Part shown: positions 1 through 6,394 of the stretch, piece after piece
Layout of the letters: every line of letters begins with the position of its first letter
How positions within the stretch are numbered: the stretch's first letter is position 1
Assembly (NCBI GenBank): GCA_027578815.1
Contig: JANBTH010000631.1
Coordinates: forward strand, 1-13,422
Reading direction: 5' to 3'
From: Coemansia sp. RSA 1804
Lineage: Eukaryota; Kickxellomycota; Kickxellomycetes; Kickxellales; Kickxellaceae
DNA length: 13,422 nucleotides
Translations under genes and position numbers: made by a program
Notes under the pieces: generated by a model
Databases searched by the model: none
Told to the model about the DNA's origin: nothing
The model's input: only the letters and a program-made list of their open reading frames with translations

Positions 1-72
1 CCTCCCATCAGCCCTCCCTATAAGAAGGCGCTGGAGCTCAAGCGCTCCAACTTTTACAACAACTCTATTTGA
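1..72 (+). CDS. 3' end of an unidentified protein-coding gene
   Basis: Frame 1 is open from the window edge to a TGA at 70-72 and encodes a 23-residue C-terminal tail, proline-rich at first and then basic and polar (ending ...SNFYNNSI). Of the other two forward frames, one stops within the first 21 bases. The other runs on into sequence that looks like 3' flank. The GC level matches the neighbouring genes, not an intergenic stretch. The next gene is convergent and its stop codon lies 61 nt further on, so both genes must share a very short terminator region. The protein is not recognisable from so short a tail. The direction and the stop are inferred from frame openness and composition only. 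Confidence 0.45.
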   Translation, partial: PPISPPYKKALELKRSNFYNNSI

Positions 73-123
73 CCGCCACCTCCTTTCTTTTCTTCCTAAT
101 CACTAGCGCACGTGTGTATGTTT

Positions 124-129
124 TTTATT
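124..129 (-). terminator. poly(A) signal of the HROB-like gene
   Basis: The minus strand reads AATAAA here, starting five bases after the HROB-like stop codon at 134-136, in an A-rich run. The position is very close to the stop, which suits the tight convergent arrangement with the gene ending at 72. Confidence 0.4.
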
Positions 130-133
130 TTGT

Positions 134-1585
134 TTATAACGAGTCCAGACTGGATGGATCGAGAAGATCCATAATCGAGTCCGTGCCATCGTCATCTGCG
201 AAAATATCGCCTTCGAGACTCAATGCATCCCCGGGGCTTCCCGGCTGCGGATCAGTCCCGTTTGACAGATCCTGTGTCGTGGATTCAGTATTGTTTCTCT
301 TCTCCTGACCTCCATCCTCTCTATCCCGCTCCGGCGCCGTCAGCTGCGTCGCTGGAATTGCGATCGGATTACTGGGTGCACCTGCCGCCTTTTCAGTAAA
401 TATCTGCTCGATGGTCTCCTCGGTAACAATAAGAAACGGCCGAGTGCTCGTCAACTTTAATGCAACCACATCCTTAAGAATCAACGACGTTCCAGCACCC
501 AGGTACTCGCCAAACCGGCCCATTACGCGCCAGTGGATCGAAGCCTTCATTTCCCCGGTCGGATCAACAACCACCGCGCTAGCGTCGGAGTCTGCTGTCG
601 CAATCTCCCGCAACTGGACCAGCATGAAGCGGATCTTCTGCGACTGGGTTAGATCGAGGACTCTGCGCACGGGCCATTCGGCCATCGCCACTGTGCGGAC
701 TACCGTTTTAGCCACCGCCGGGTTGTACTTTTCTATTCCCAGGTGCTCCAGCATTGCCATCCACGTGCCGCCCTCAAAGTCTGCGTCCGCCGTGTGTGCT
801 CCGTCCATGTGCGCGGTGCGTGTGCGTGACATTGGCGTCTTGAACATCGATGCTGGTCTGGCCTGTGTTGCCGTGCCAGCGTTTGCCACACCATCCATTC
901 CCCGCTGATTCTGTTGATTCTGCTGTTGTTGCTGATTCGGCGTGTCGCCGATGGTCCCTGCTGGCCCCGGGATTTCCTGCCGCTTCCGCGTGGTTGCGCT
1001 CGACTGCTTGCTCCTTTCGCGCACCAGGGTCGTGGTAACCGTTCTTGTTCGACTCGCGGGTGCTGCTGGAATCGGTGCCGCGTTTCGTTGACTCTGCTGT
1101 GCATGGAGGTCTCGATCCTGCGATCCAGCGCCGCCTCCGGTGGCGGTCTGTGTATTGCTGTTTCTGTTACTTTCATCGCCAATAATCCCATTAATAACAC
1201 CAAGCTTAGCGACATCTACGCGCGTGTGTCCGGCTGGAACGCCATTCTGTTGATTTCCTCCGTCACCTGCACCAGTGGCAATGGCTATGTTGGCAGACGC
1301 TTCCTCTCCTCCGTTCTCAAGCTCTGCCAAATCGCTGGCATCCGGCACCAAGTCATCAAACATGCTGTCCATTTCCGCATCCATATCAAAGTCCAGGCCA
1401 TTTTCATCGATGGCCGTCGGTTCGGTCACTGCCTCTACATTGCTCTCCAATGCTCTATTATTGCTGTTGGAACCAGATCCGCCTTGCCCTTCGTTCGACA
1501 ACGCTGGTCTTTTTGCCACTGGCGCCTGTTCTGTCTGCTTGGCTTCGCGTAGCTTTCGAAGCGCTTCCTGTAGCGATAGACTCAT
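134..1585 (-). CDS. HROB-like homologous recombination OB-fold protein
   Basis: This 483-residue protein resembles HROB (MCM8IP, human C17orf53), which loads and activates the MCM8-MCM9 helicase during homologous recombination and interstrand crosslink repair in the nucleus. Visible features in order: a short N-terminal helix (residues 4-16), an acidic hydrophobic patch (64-80), low-complexity linkers, the family hallmark PGPAG at 206-210 preceded by basic residues, a polyglutamine/asparagine run (217-227), a GxWxAMLxxLG segment (273-283), and the OB domain (about 318-398) containing DPTGEM at 341-346 and GxSLxLKDV at 366-373. The tail ends in a second acidic patch (459-483). The ATG at 1585 gives a sensible N-terminus with G at -3. 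The gene has no intron. Orthology rests on PGPAG plus the DPTGEM OB core. Homology to another OB-fold protein is possible but less likely. Confidence 0.8.
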   Translation of the reverse strand: MSLSLQEALRKLREAKQTEQAPVAKRPALSNEGQGGSGSNSNNRALESNVEAVTEPTAIDENGLDFDMDAEMDSMFDDLVPDASDLAELENGGEEASANIAIATGAGDGGNQQNGVPAGHTRVDVAKLGVINGIIGDESNRNSNTQTATGGGAGSQDRDLHAQQSQRNAAPIPAAPASRTRTVTTTLVRERSKQSSATTRKRQEIPGPAGTIGDTPNQQQQQNQQNQRGMDGVANAGTATQARPASMFKTPMSRTRTAHMDGAHTADADFEGGTWMAMLEHLGIEKYNPAVAKTVVRTVAMAEWPVRRVLDLTQSQKIRFMLVQLREIATADSDASAVVVDPTGEMKASIHWRVMGRFGEYLGAGTSLILKDVVALKLTSTRPFLIVTEETIEQIFTEKAAGAPSNPIAIPATQLTAPERDREDGGQEKRNNTESTTQDLSNGTDPQPGSPGDALSLEGDIFADDDGTDSIMDLLDPSSLDSL

Positions 1586-2154
1586 TGCCTGGCTGCCTTA
1601 TAACTTGACACCTTCCTTTGCCGCTTACTTATCAGGATGATGCGTACGGGCGATAATAATAGTTTAATATACAGGCTCAATATGAGCAGGCGCAAAAAGT
1701 ATAAAGTGTATTATTTACTCTATGAGAGCAAGAGGAGAAGAAAAGGAAATCGTCAAACAAAACAAATCGAAATCTGTAAACTAATTCCGCAGCCATTCCC
1801 CTAATCGAAATGGCTAAAATTATAATCATCGGGATTCTATAACACCCTAATATGGGCTACGAAGGCTTTATAAAGCGTAATTTTCTACTCTCTGATTTAC
1901 TACGGATGTTTCTCCTCTCTCTTTGGCATCTGTCTTTTTCTATCAGAATTCCATATTATGCTTTTATTTTACTCTAGGTCGCCAAAAAATCAGGGATGTG
2001 GTGTATGAAGAGCTCGGCTATTTGATAGAGATTACAATAAACGCAATCAGCTTTTTCTATTTCCTTTTTTATTTTGAAGAAGCGTGTGCCAACATTATAA
2101 ATCAACTTTTATTATACGAATAAATAAAATGATTTATTGACAAAATAACCCCTT
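1586..2154. other. Promoter side of HROB-like gene and start of the AT-rich island
   Basis: This is the 5' flank of the minus-strand HROB-like gene, with a TATA-like GTTATAA (minus strand) about 12 nt before its ATG, probably inside the transcript. Composition falls from about half GC to strongly AT-rich from about 1640 on. It contains a 40-codon basic ORF (1682-1804, +) and a long open + frame (1923-2123) without any ATG. Neither has support as a gene. A pyrimidine-rich TTTACTCTAG at 1967-1976 could pass as a 3' splice site. No RNA gene was seen. Confidence 0.4.
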
Positions 2155-2582
2155 ATTGGGCTATTTGCCGACTGCAATAGGCTAGACACTGCATACTTTT
2201 CGGTATTCTATATTACACGTATCATCATTCCACTCAATTGATTGCAACCACTCGTCCCCCCCTTGCTGCTGTTATCTGGTTGGGGATTTAGGCAGATGCT
2301 TCATAAAAACATTGCTTATACAGTCCTGCAAATTAGAGCCAGAACGCCGATTGTTGCTTGTTGTTTATTGCAAATCGGTTAGTAAACCCCTCAGAAGTTC
2401 ATGTTGATTCCTTATTTTACAATAAGTATCATTTACACTCCCTAAGGATAGCGCCAAAACATCTGAGGTTCTGTGTAATACAAAGTATGTTTATTCTCAA
2501 CTTTACAAACTATTTCAACAACATAGTATTACTTTGGTAGCCATGATAAAAGAAAATATTTTTTATTTAAAAGCTGTTTACC

Positions 2583-2601
2583 TGTCTCATCCTTCAACCA
2601 T
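2583..2601 (+). promoter_or_regulatory. Shared upstream box of TSP-A
   Basis: The sequence TGTCTCATCCTTCAACCAT lies 105 nt before the TSP-A start codon. Related boxes stand 105 nt before TSP-C and 112 nt before TSP-E. Preservation against a strongly diverged AT-rich background suggests a transcription-factor site or core promoter element. The factor is unknown. Confidence 0.5.
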
Positions 2602-2647
2602 TTTGTCAAAACTCACATATTCCTTAGCTTTTATCTGCAAACATCTT

Positions 2648-2653
2648 TATAAA
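2648..2653 (+). promoter_or_regulatory. TATA-like element before TSP-A
   Basis: TATAAA occurs 35 nt before the ATG of TSP-A, 65 nt after the shared box. If used, the 5' leader would be only a few bases long. It may instead lie in the leader. The aligned TSP-C position reads TTTAAATA, so the element is only partly conserved. Confidence 0.3.
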
Positions 2654-2687
2654 CAAGCATAAAATTCTAGTTTAACAGCTGTCAAAA

Positions 2688-2852
2688 ATGAGAGGGCAGA
2701 TTGTTGATGCCATTGCCAGTTTGATAATAAACGGATATAATTCTGAATTTAAATTCAATGGAATTGAGTATACGGTTAAACATAATAACGTTGTGATTGC
2801 ACATATCACTGTAGCTGAGTACAATGAAACTATGCGCATAGTTAAAGGTTAG
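2688..2852 (+). CDS. TSP-A, 54-residue member of a tandem small-protein family
   Basis: No known family is recognised. The protein has 54 residues without signal peptide or membrane segment. Its layout is shared with TSP-C, D and E: an N-terminal amphipathic helix (about residues 4-16, with V6, L12 and I13), a central strand-rich part (21-40, with Y28, V30 and N34), and a C-terminal helix starting EYNE at 44-47 followed by MR at 49-50. It aligns to TSP-C over its whole length without a gap, with about 15 identities. It lacks the PTV motif of the other three. The ATG is fixed by an in-frame TAA 12 nt upstream and has A at -3. A GTTAGT at 2848 and TTTTTTAG ending at 2912 could bound a 65-nt intron that overlaps the stop. 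Splicing would only change the last residue. The gene is shorter than usual annotation cut-offs. Evidence for coding is conservation between paralogues, not a database match. Confidence 0.6.
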   Translation: MRGQIVDAIASLIINGYNSEFKFNGIEYTVKHNNVVIAHITVAEYNETMRIVKG

Positions 2853-3454
2853 TCTTTTGAAAAAGCTATAACATTTAGCTACTTGCCAACGTTTTTGACA
2901 TAACTTTTTTAGTTTAATACTGCAGAACATCTGGTTGGTAATTTGAAGTTTCTTGCCGTGTTAATAAACGACAGGTTCTATAAACACGAAATATTATAAT
3001 TTTAATATCAATAAATATTGTAACCCCTATTATAATTTCTATATTCCGCGTTGTCCACATTTTATTATGTAATGGCCAGCACAACATAACGTCTTTGCAA
3101 TCATTTTTAAGTGCATTGTGTATATAGACTGCATAGTTAAATATGGTTGGATTAGCAAAGCATTAGGCAAAAATGTTACTTTGATCGCCGGTAGATTCAT
3201 GGCTCTAAATATGAATATAATTTTACTTTTCGGTTTATGACGGCTGCCTTTTTCTTTTATCTCTTTAAATTTTACTTTTATTATTGGCTATTTCTTTTAC
3301 GTTACAAGAATGAAAACGGCTCTTGATTTTAAAAAGATTCGGCTATTTTATTCCAATAAATCAATTGATTATTATTTGCAAAAAAACCCTGTCAAAGTGC
3401 TAAACGGGTTTTCCCTATTAAAATAACAAAACGCTGTAATAAAGCAACACTTTT
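2853..3454. other. Spacer between TSP-A and the second duplication unit
   Basis: This is the 3' flank of TSP-A (poly(A) signal at 2963-2968) followed by AT-rich sequence. It contains a hydrophobic 29-codon ORF (3237-3326) and a 38-codon ORF (3310-3426), both on + and overlapping. They have no relative elsewhere in the window and are of a length expected by chance. No RNA gene or element was seen. Confidence 0.4.
2963..2968 (+). terminator. poly(A) signal of TSP-A
   Basis: AATAAA in the context GTGTTAATAAAC lies 111 nt after the TSP-A stop. The identical 12-mer occurs at exactly the same distance after TSP-C, which supports function of the whole unit as a transcription unit. Confidence 0.6.
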
Positions 3455-3853
3455 ATGAGCAATTTGCAGACAGCAGTATGCAAAACACTGCGTATTTTAA
3501 TAATATATATCAATCGCGCCAAAATTCCACTTGATTGCTATCATTTGTATTTCTGCTGTTGTCAATTGATTAGCTGATTTTACAGTAGCAGCAGCTGAAT
3601 TAAAATATTTTTTGATTAAAGTCACAATAATGATTGTTACTTTTTGATAAATATATTTTGCTTAAAAGAAAAATGCCGAATATTCATATTAATCCTGTTT
3701 TTAATGATCAATATCACTTACTCTACTAAATAAAGTAAAGGCATCAGACAATTTGATAATATAAACATTTTTAAACTCAGCTACACAATATTATTATTAT
3801 GACATGTTTCTTTAGCAAAGGTAATTCAAAAATTGCTATTTAAACAACATGAA

Positions 3854-3873
3854 TGTCTCAGTTCCTCAACATA
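3854..3873 (+). promoter_or_regulatory. Shared upstream box of TSP-C
   Basis: The box TGTCTCAGTTCCTCAACATA begins 105 nt before the TSP-C ATG, the same distance as in TSP-A. It shares TGTCTC, TTCCTCA and CATA with the box before TSP-E. Confidence 0.5.
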
Positions 3874-3958
3874 AAATTGCTTGACATATATTCCTTGGCT
3901 TTATATTACAAATACTCTTTTAAATAGGCTTAAAATACTAGTTCAATTGCTGCTAAGA

Positions 3959-4123
3959 ATGAACGAACAGCTTGTGGTCACCGTCTGCAATTTAATTAGA
4001 AGCGGACTTGCTCCAACAGTTACTTACGTTGAGGGCAGCTACATTGTTCAGTTTGTAAACTACAACCCTTTGTATGTTCATCCAATTGAGTACAATGAAA
4101 TTATGAGAAGGGCATACGATTAG
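3959..4123 (+). CDS. TSP-C, 54-residue member of a tandem small-protein family
   Basis: Unrecognised protein of 54 residues, gapless against TSP-A. It keeps the same order: helix (3-15, with L5, V6, L12 and I13), the PTV motif at 19-21, strands to about residue 40 (Y28, F32, Y35, N36, V40), then EYNEIMR at 44-50 as the start of a C-terminal helix. About 15 of 54 positions are identical to TSP-D once a single-residue gap is set near the N-terminus. The frame is open upstream to 3881 but has no earlier ATG. The start at 3959 matches the start of TSP-A exactly and has A at -3. No signal peptide or membrane segment is seen, so the product is probably cytosolic or nuclear. Function is unknown. The small size, the compact alpha-beta-alpha pattern and the divergence would fit a fast-evolving lineage-specific family. 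Confidence 0.65.
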   Translation: MNEQLVVTVCNLIRSGLAPTVTYVEGSYIVQFVNYNPLYVHPIEYNEIMRRAYD

Positions 4124-4330
4124 GTTTTAGATAATAAACCAATAATATTGATATGCTAAGCAGTTAATTTGACCTCTATATTTGGTTAAATTATACAGTA
4201 TATTTGCATAGTATCTTGAGTTTTCATTGTGTTAATAAACATTTTGGATACTAGCAACGGGTAATAATTTAATCATATTACCAACTATTAGCATAATACA
4301 ACTTACATCATATTAAATTGTTGTGTCTGT
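4124..4330. other. 3' flank of TSP-C
   Basis: This AT-rich spacer contains the TSP-C poly(A) signal and no ORF worth calling. Confidence 0.4.
4234..4239 (+). terminator. poly(A) signal of TSP-C
   Basis: AATAAA inside GTGTTAATAAAC lies 111 nt after the TSP-C stop, matching TSP-A in both sequence and distance. Confidence 0.6.
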
Positions 4331-4552
4331 ATGCGTGGATATCTGAGATGCATATTGTTGGGAATGAACAAAGAAAATTTTGTAAACACTAAAAGCTCAC
4401 CGCCAACCCAAACTTGGTCTTTTGATTATATTCAGATATGCCCTATAATTCTTTTATTTATTGTAATTTACAAAATGTTTTTTCACAAATTCCATGGCTT
4501 TTCTAGTTTACTGCCGCAGCATTTGGAAAAGCAATTAGAAATACAGGAATAA
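4331..4552 (+). CDS. Possible 73-residue single-pass membrane protein
   Basis: This is an ATG-started ORF of 73 codons. It has a polar N-terminal half containing PPTQTW (24-29), one hydrophobic segment (about 35-51), and a soluble C-terminal tail rich in H, L, Q and E. The layout would suit a small tail-inserted or type III membrane protein. It lies between TSP-C and TSP-D on the same strand. An ORF of this length is about what chance allows once in such a long AT-rich stretch, and AT-rich DNA tends to encode hydrophobic residues. The call is therefore weak. A faint resemblance to the ORF before TSP-D (Q-x-W, acidic residue, then a hydrophobic run) is noted but not convincing. Confidence 0.22.
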   Translation: MRGYLRCILLGMNKENFVNTKSSPPTQTWSFDYIQICPIILLFIVIYKMFFHKFHGFSSLLPQHLEKQLEIQE

Positions 4553-4915
4553 CACGTGGCTTTATTTTACGTACATATTAATCAATTTTAAACAGTCAAT
4601 TGCCATTGTACAATCACGCTAAAAAGAAACGGAAATGCTTAATTAATTGACATTGTGATTATTATTGAAATTTCTTCATTACGTACTGTCCACTTTTAAT
4701 GTTTGAAAACGTTGATTGCTTTAAATCCGCAAGAATTTTATAGAAAAGTGGAGTTTCTAGCTTTACATTATATAAAACAACATTGGAATGACGACATGTA
4801 CGAATTATTCAGTATTTTACTTTTATTTATTCTTGTAATATTAATTGTATATGCAATATTTATTTTTCAAACTATAAAAGCATTTAGTTTTAACAAATAA
4901 GTACCAACAGTTGGT
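4553..4915. other. Upstream region of TSP-D
   Basis: This AT-rich region contains TATATAAAA at 4769-4777, a candidate TATA box 139 nt before the TSP-D start. A frame open from 4703 to a TAA at 4898-4900 has no ATG before 4796. The short ATG version (4796-4900) would be a 34-residue, almost wholly hydrophobic peptide, but it begins closer to the TATA box than a transcript normally starts. No upstream box like those of TSP-A, C and E was found. Confidence 0.4.
4769..4777 (+). promoter_or_regulatory. Candidate TATA box for TSP-D
   Basis: TATATAAAA resembles the TATATAAA before TSP-E. A start site 25-40 nt further on would give TSP-D a leader of about 100-115 nt. Confidence 0.3.
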
Positions 4916-5083
4916 ATGGTTAATACAAAGCTAGTAGCAGATATTGTCGGTTTCATTAAAAGCAATAATTTGCCAACCGTTGCTCATGTTGGAAACTTTT
5001 TTGAGTACACATTTATAGGATACAACAAGATTTTCATTTGCGAGCAAGAGCACGAAGAAATACAAAAGCACCTAAAGAATTAA
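4916..5083 (+). CDS. TSP-D, 55-residue member of a tandem small-protein family
   Basis: Unrecognised protein of 55 residues. It aligns gaplessly with TSP-E (about 19 of 55 identical). Shared residues include the start MVN, V7, G12, F13, K15, P20, T21, G26, Y31, F33, N37, I39, I41, E45, H46, I49 and Q50. Compared with TSP-C it has one extra residue near the N-terminus and keeps the PTV motif (20-22), YN (36-37) and the acidic C-terminal helix (EHEEIQ at 45-50). A helix, beta-hairpin, helix fold is plausible. The start codon has G at -3 and +4. An in-frame TAA lies 16-18 nt upstream, and the frame before that stop is open back to 4703. A 15-nt palindrome abuts the start codon. No secretion signal is seen. 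Confidence 0.65.
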   Translation: MVNTKLVADIVGFIKSNNLPTVAHVGNFFEYTFIGYNKIFICEQEHEEIQKHLKN

Positions 5084-6111
5084 AAAATATAATGCTTTGC
5101 TACTAATAAGCGTCTTGATTAAAGATAATTAATAAGTAGAAGAAATACAAAAGAGCACACGCCAACATCTGATACGGTCAAGCAACCTTACAGAGTTTAT
5201 AGAGGCATTGCTTTTTCTAGATAGTAAGAATTAGAATATTCAAGTATTTGATAATTATCCAAACCATTGCAAAATATGCGAGATATTTGTTTAATTTAAA
5301 GGCCACATACTCAATAATTATAATTTTTACTTTCTAAATTTTATGTTGGTTACTTTTTGTTAATAAGCTTGCATAATAATTACTAGGTAATTTAAACTGA
5401 AATTAGTTGATTACATATTTTGTTTCTAGATTCAATTTATGTCCGTATAGTCAATAATTTAATTATATGCGCAATCAATTGAAATCTGCGTTGGATATAA
5501 AGAATTCCTCCTCTTGCGACTGCTTTATGACTAGACTTTAGCTTTCTCTTTTTTAAAGTCGTGACCATACGAAGACTTCTTACTCTTGAATTGATTTTGT
5601 GCGGTTGAGTTAAATGCAATCGTGTCAATAATTTAAATATTTGTTCTACAAAAAAATGTTTCAATTTTTATTTTCACATATTAACCAGATGGCATCCATT
5701 TTGGTTTTCAAGTAACCCCGGGCGTTTCTCAACAGTCACACATTAAATTATTCACTATAATACAAGTATGTGTGTGCGTTTATCTAATATGCGGAAAGCA
5801 GTTTTATAATGAAATGAGTTATTCATATTCCAACTGCAAACAGAATTGCCTTTGCCCTCGGAAGGATGCAGTGAATAAATGCAGAAAGAAAGAAAGAAAA
5901 ATTCATTTCCCCAAAAAAAAATTTCCACCGTAAATTTCCGCTCTAGAGGTAGCGTCGTAAAGTAGGATATGTTTATTAATACAGATAATTAACGTGCAGT
6001 CTTTTTTCAGAATGCAGGATATCAATTTAATTAATGGATGTCTTGAGCTCATGATTGTCACGTATATTTGTTGCGGAGATATTTGATAAGCTACATCTCA
6101 TGAATAAAAAG
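5084..6111. other. Spacer between TSP-D and TSP-E
   Basis: About 1 kb of AT-rich sequence. It holds a second copy of a 15-nt piece of TSP-D (5139-5153) inside an ATG-less open stretch, a direct repeat GTCAATAATTTAA (about 5449 and 5623), and a (GAAA)n microsatellite at about 5884-5899. A minus-strand 75-codon frame (5437-5664) starts without ATG and is not called. No RNA gene was seen. Confidence 0.4.
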
Positions 6112-6129
6112 TGTCTCTTCCTCAGCATA
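6112..6129 (+). promoter_or_regulatory. Shared upstream box of TSP-E
   Basis: TGTCTCTTCCTCAGCATA starts 112 nt before the TSP-E ATG and runs directly into the TATA box. It matches the TSP-C box over TGTCTC, TTCCTCA and CATA with a two-base gap. Confidence 0.5.
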
Positions 6130-6135
6130 TATAAA
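6128..6135 (+). promoter_or_regulatory. TATA box of TSP-E
   Basis: TATATAAA lies 89 nt before the ATG. It is followed by an A- and CAA-rich leader without an intervening ATG, typical of a fungal 5' untranslated region. Of the four family members this one has the most convincing promoter. Confidence 0.5.
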
Positions 6136-6223
6136 CTGCTGCTCAGAACACATTCCAACCGAGAAGAAAAGCAACAACAATCAACTAAAGCATTTTTATC
6201 TAAACAAGAACACAGGATTGATC

Positions 6224-6394
6224 ATGGTAAACATCGAATTTGTGAAAAAGGTGCTGGGATTTTATAAGACGTATGGCGAGCCAACGATTGTATCAAATGG
6301 ACCCACACATACTTACAAATTTCAAAGAATGAACACAATAAGTATTCATACTGCTGAACATAATAAAATACAAGAAGAGAAAAATAGCAAATAA
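6224..6394 (+). CDS. TSP-E, 56-residue member of a tandem small-protein family
   Basis: Unrecognised protein of 56 residues, the least AT-rich of the four. It is gapless against TSP-D up to the last residue: MVN start, VLGF at 10-13, PT at 20-21, a strand region with Y31, F33, N37, I39 and I41, then EH at 45-46 and IQ at 49-50. A lysine/glutamate-rich tail ends the protein. The ATG has A at -3 and G at +4. It is the first ATG after the likely transcription start. A poly(A) signal follows at 6519-6524. The neighbour downstream is convergent. The survival of the same residue pattern at about 35% identity to TSP-D, in DNA that is otherwise dissimilar, argues for selection on the protein. Confidence 0.65.
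   Translation: MVNIEFVKKVLGFYKTYGEPTIVSNGPTHTYKFQRMNTISIHTAEHNKIQEEKNSK

Larger units (their letters stand above)
2155..2969 (+). repeat. Tandem duplication unit, copy 1 (carries TSP-A)
   Basis: This stretch aligns with 3455-4240. Landmarks: ATTTGCxGACxGC at 2163 and 3462, ATTCCACT at 2227 and 3524, a TATCAxTTAC block near 2427 and 3705, a TGTCTCA box at 2583 and 3854, the small-protein ATG at 2688 and 3959, and AATAAA at 2963 and 4234. From the box to the poly(A) signal the offset is exactly 1271 nt. Further upstream it grows to about 1299 nt, so indels are confined to the distal promoter. Divergence is high, which indicates an old duplication. Confidence 0.75.
3455..4240 (+). repeat. Tandem duplication unit, copy 2 (carries TSP-C)
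   Basis: This is the partner of 2155-2969. The copy holds distal upstream sequence, the shared upstream box, the TSP-C gene and its poly(A) signal. It lies in direct orientation with a period of about 1.27 kb. Unequal crossing-over or replication slippage of an ancestral gene with its own promoter is the simplest origin (inference). Confidence 0.75.

Noticed and set aside
914..1552. 212-codon + strand ORF
   Set aside because: It is antisense to the HROB-like gene, with a Cys/Arg/Ser-rich random-looking translation.
1682..1804. 40-codon basic ORF
   Set aside because: Single occurrence, no relative in the window, and a length expected by chance. It lies on the promoter side of the opposite-strand HROB-like gene.
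1923..2123. 66-codon + strand open frame
   Set aside because: It has no ATG anywhere in frame. It could only be an exon behind the TTTACTCTAG acceptor-like site, and no upstream exon was found.
3237..3426. Two short overlapping + strand ORFs (29 and 38 codons)
   Set aside because: Hydrophobic or lysine-rich content is what AT-rich DNA yields by chance. No paralogue was found.
4796..4900. 34-residue hydrophobic peptide before TSP-D
   Set aside because: Its ATG lies only about 20 nt after the candidate TATA box, so it is probably not in the mRNA. Its composition is explained by AT-rich DNA. It is kept only as part of the same-frame finding.
5437..5664. 75-codon minus-strand ORF
   Set aside because: It starts with TTG, the only ATG is far inside, and it shows no domain and no relative.
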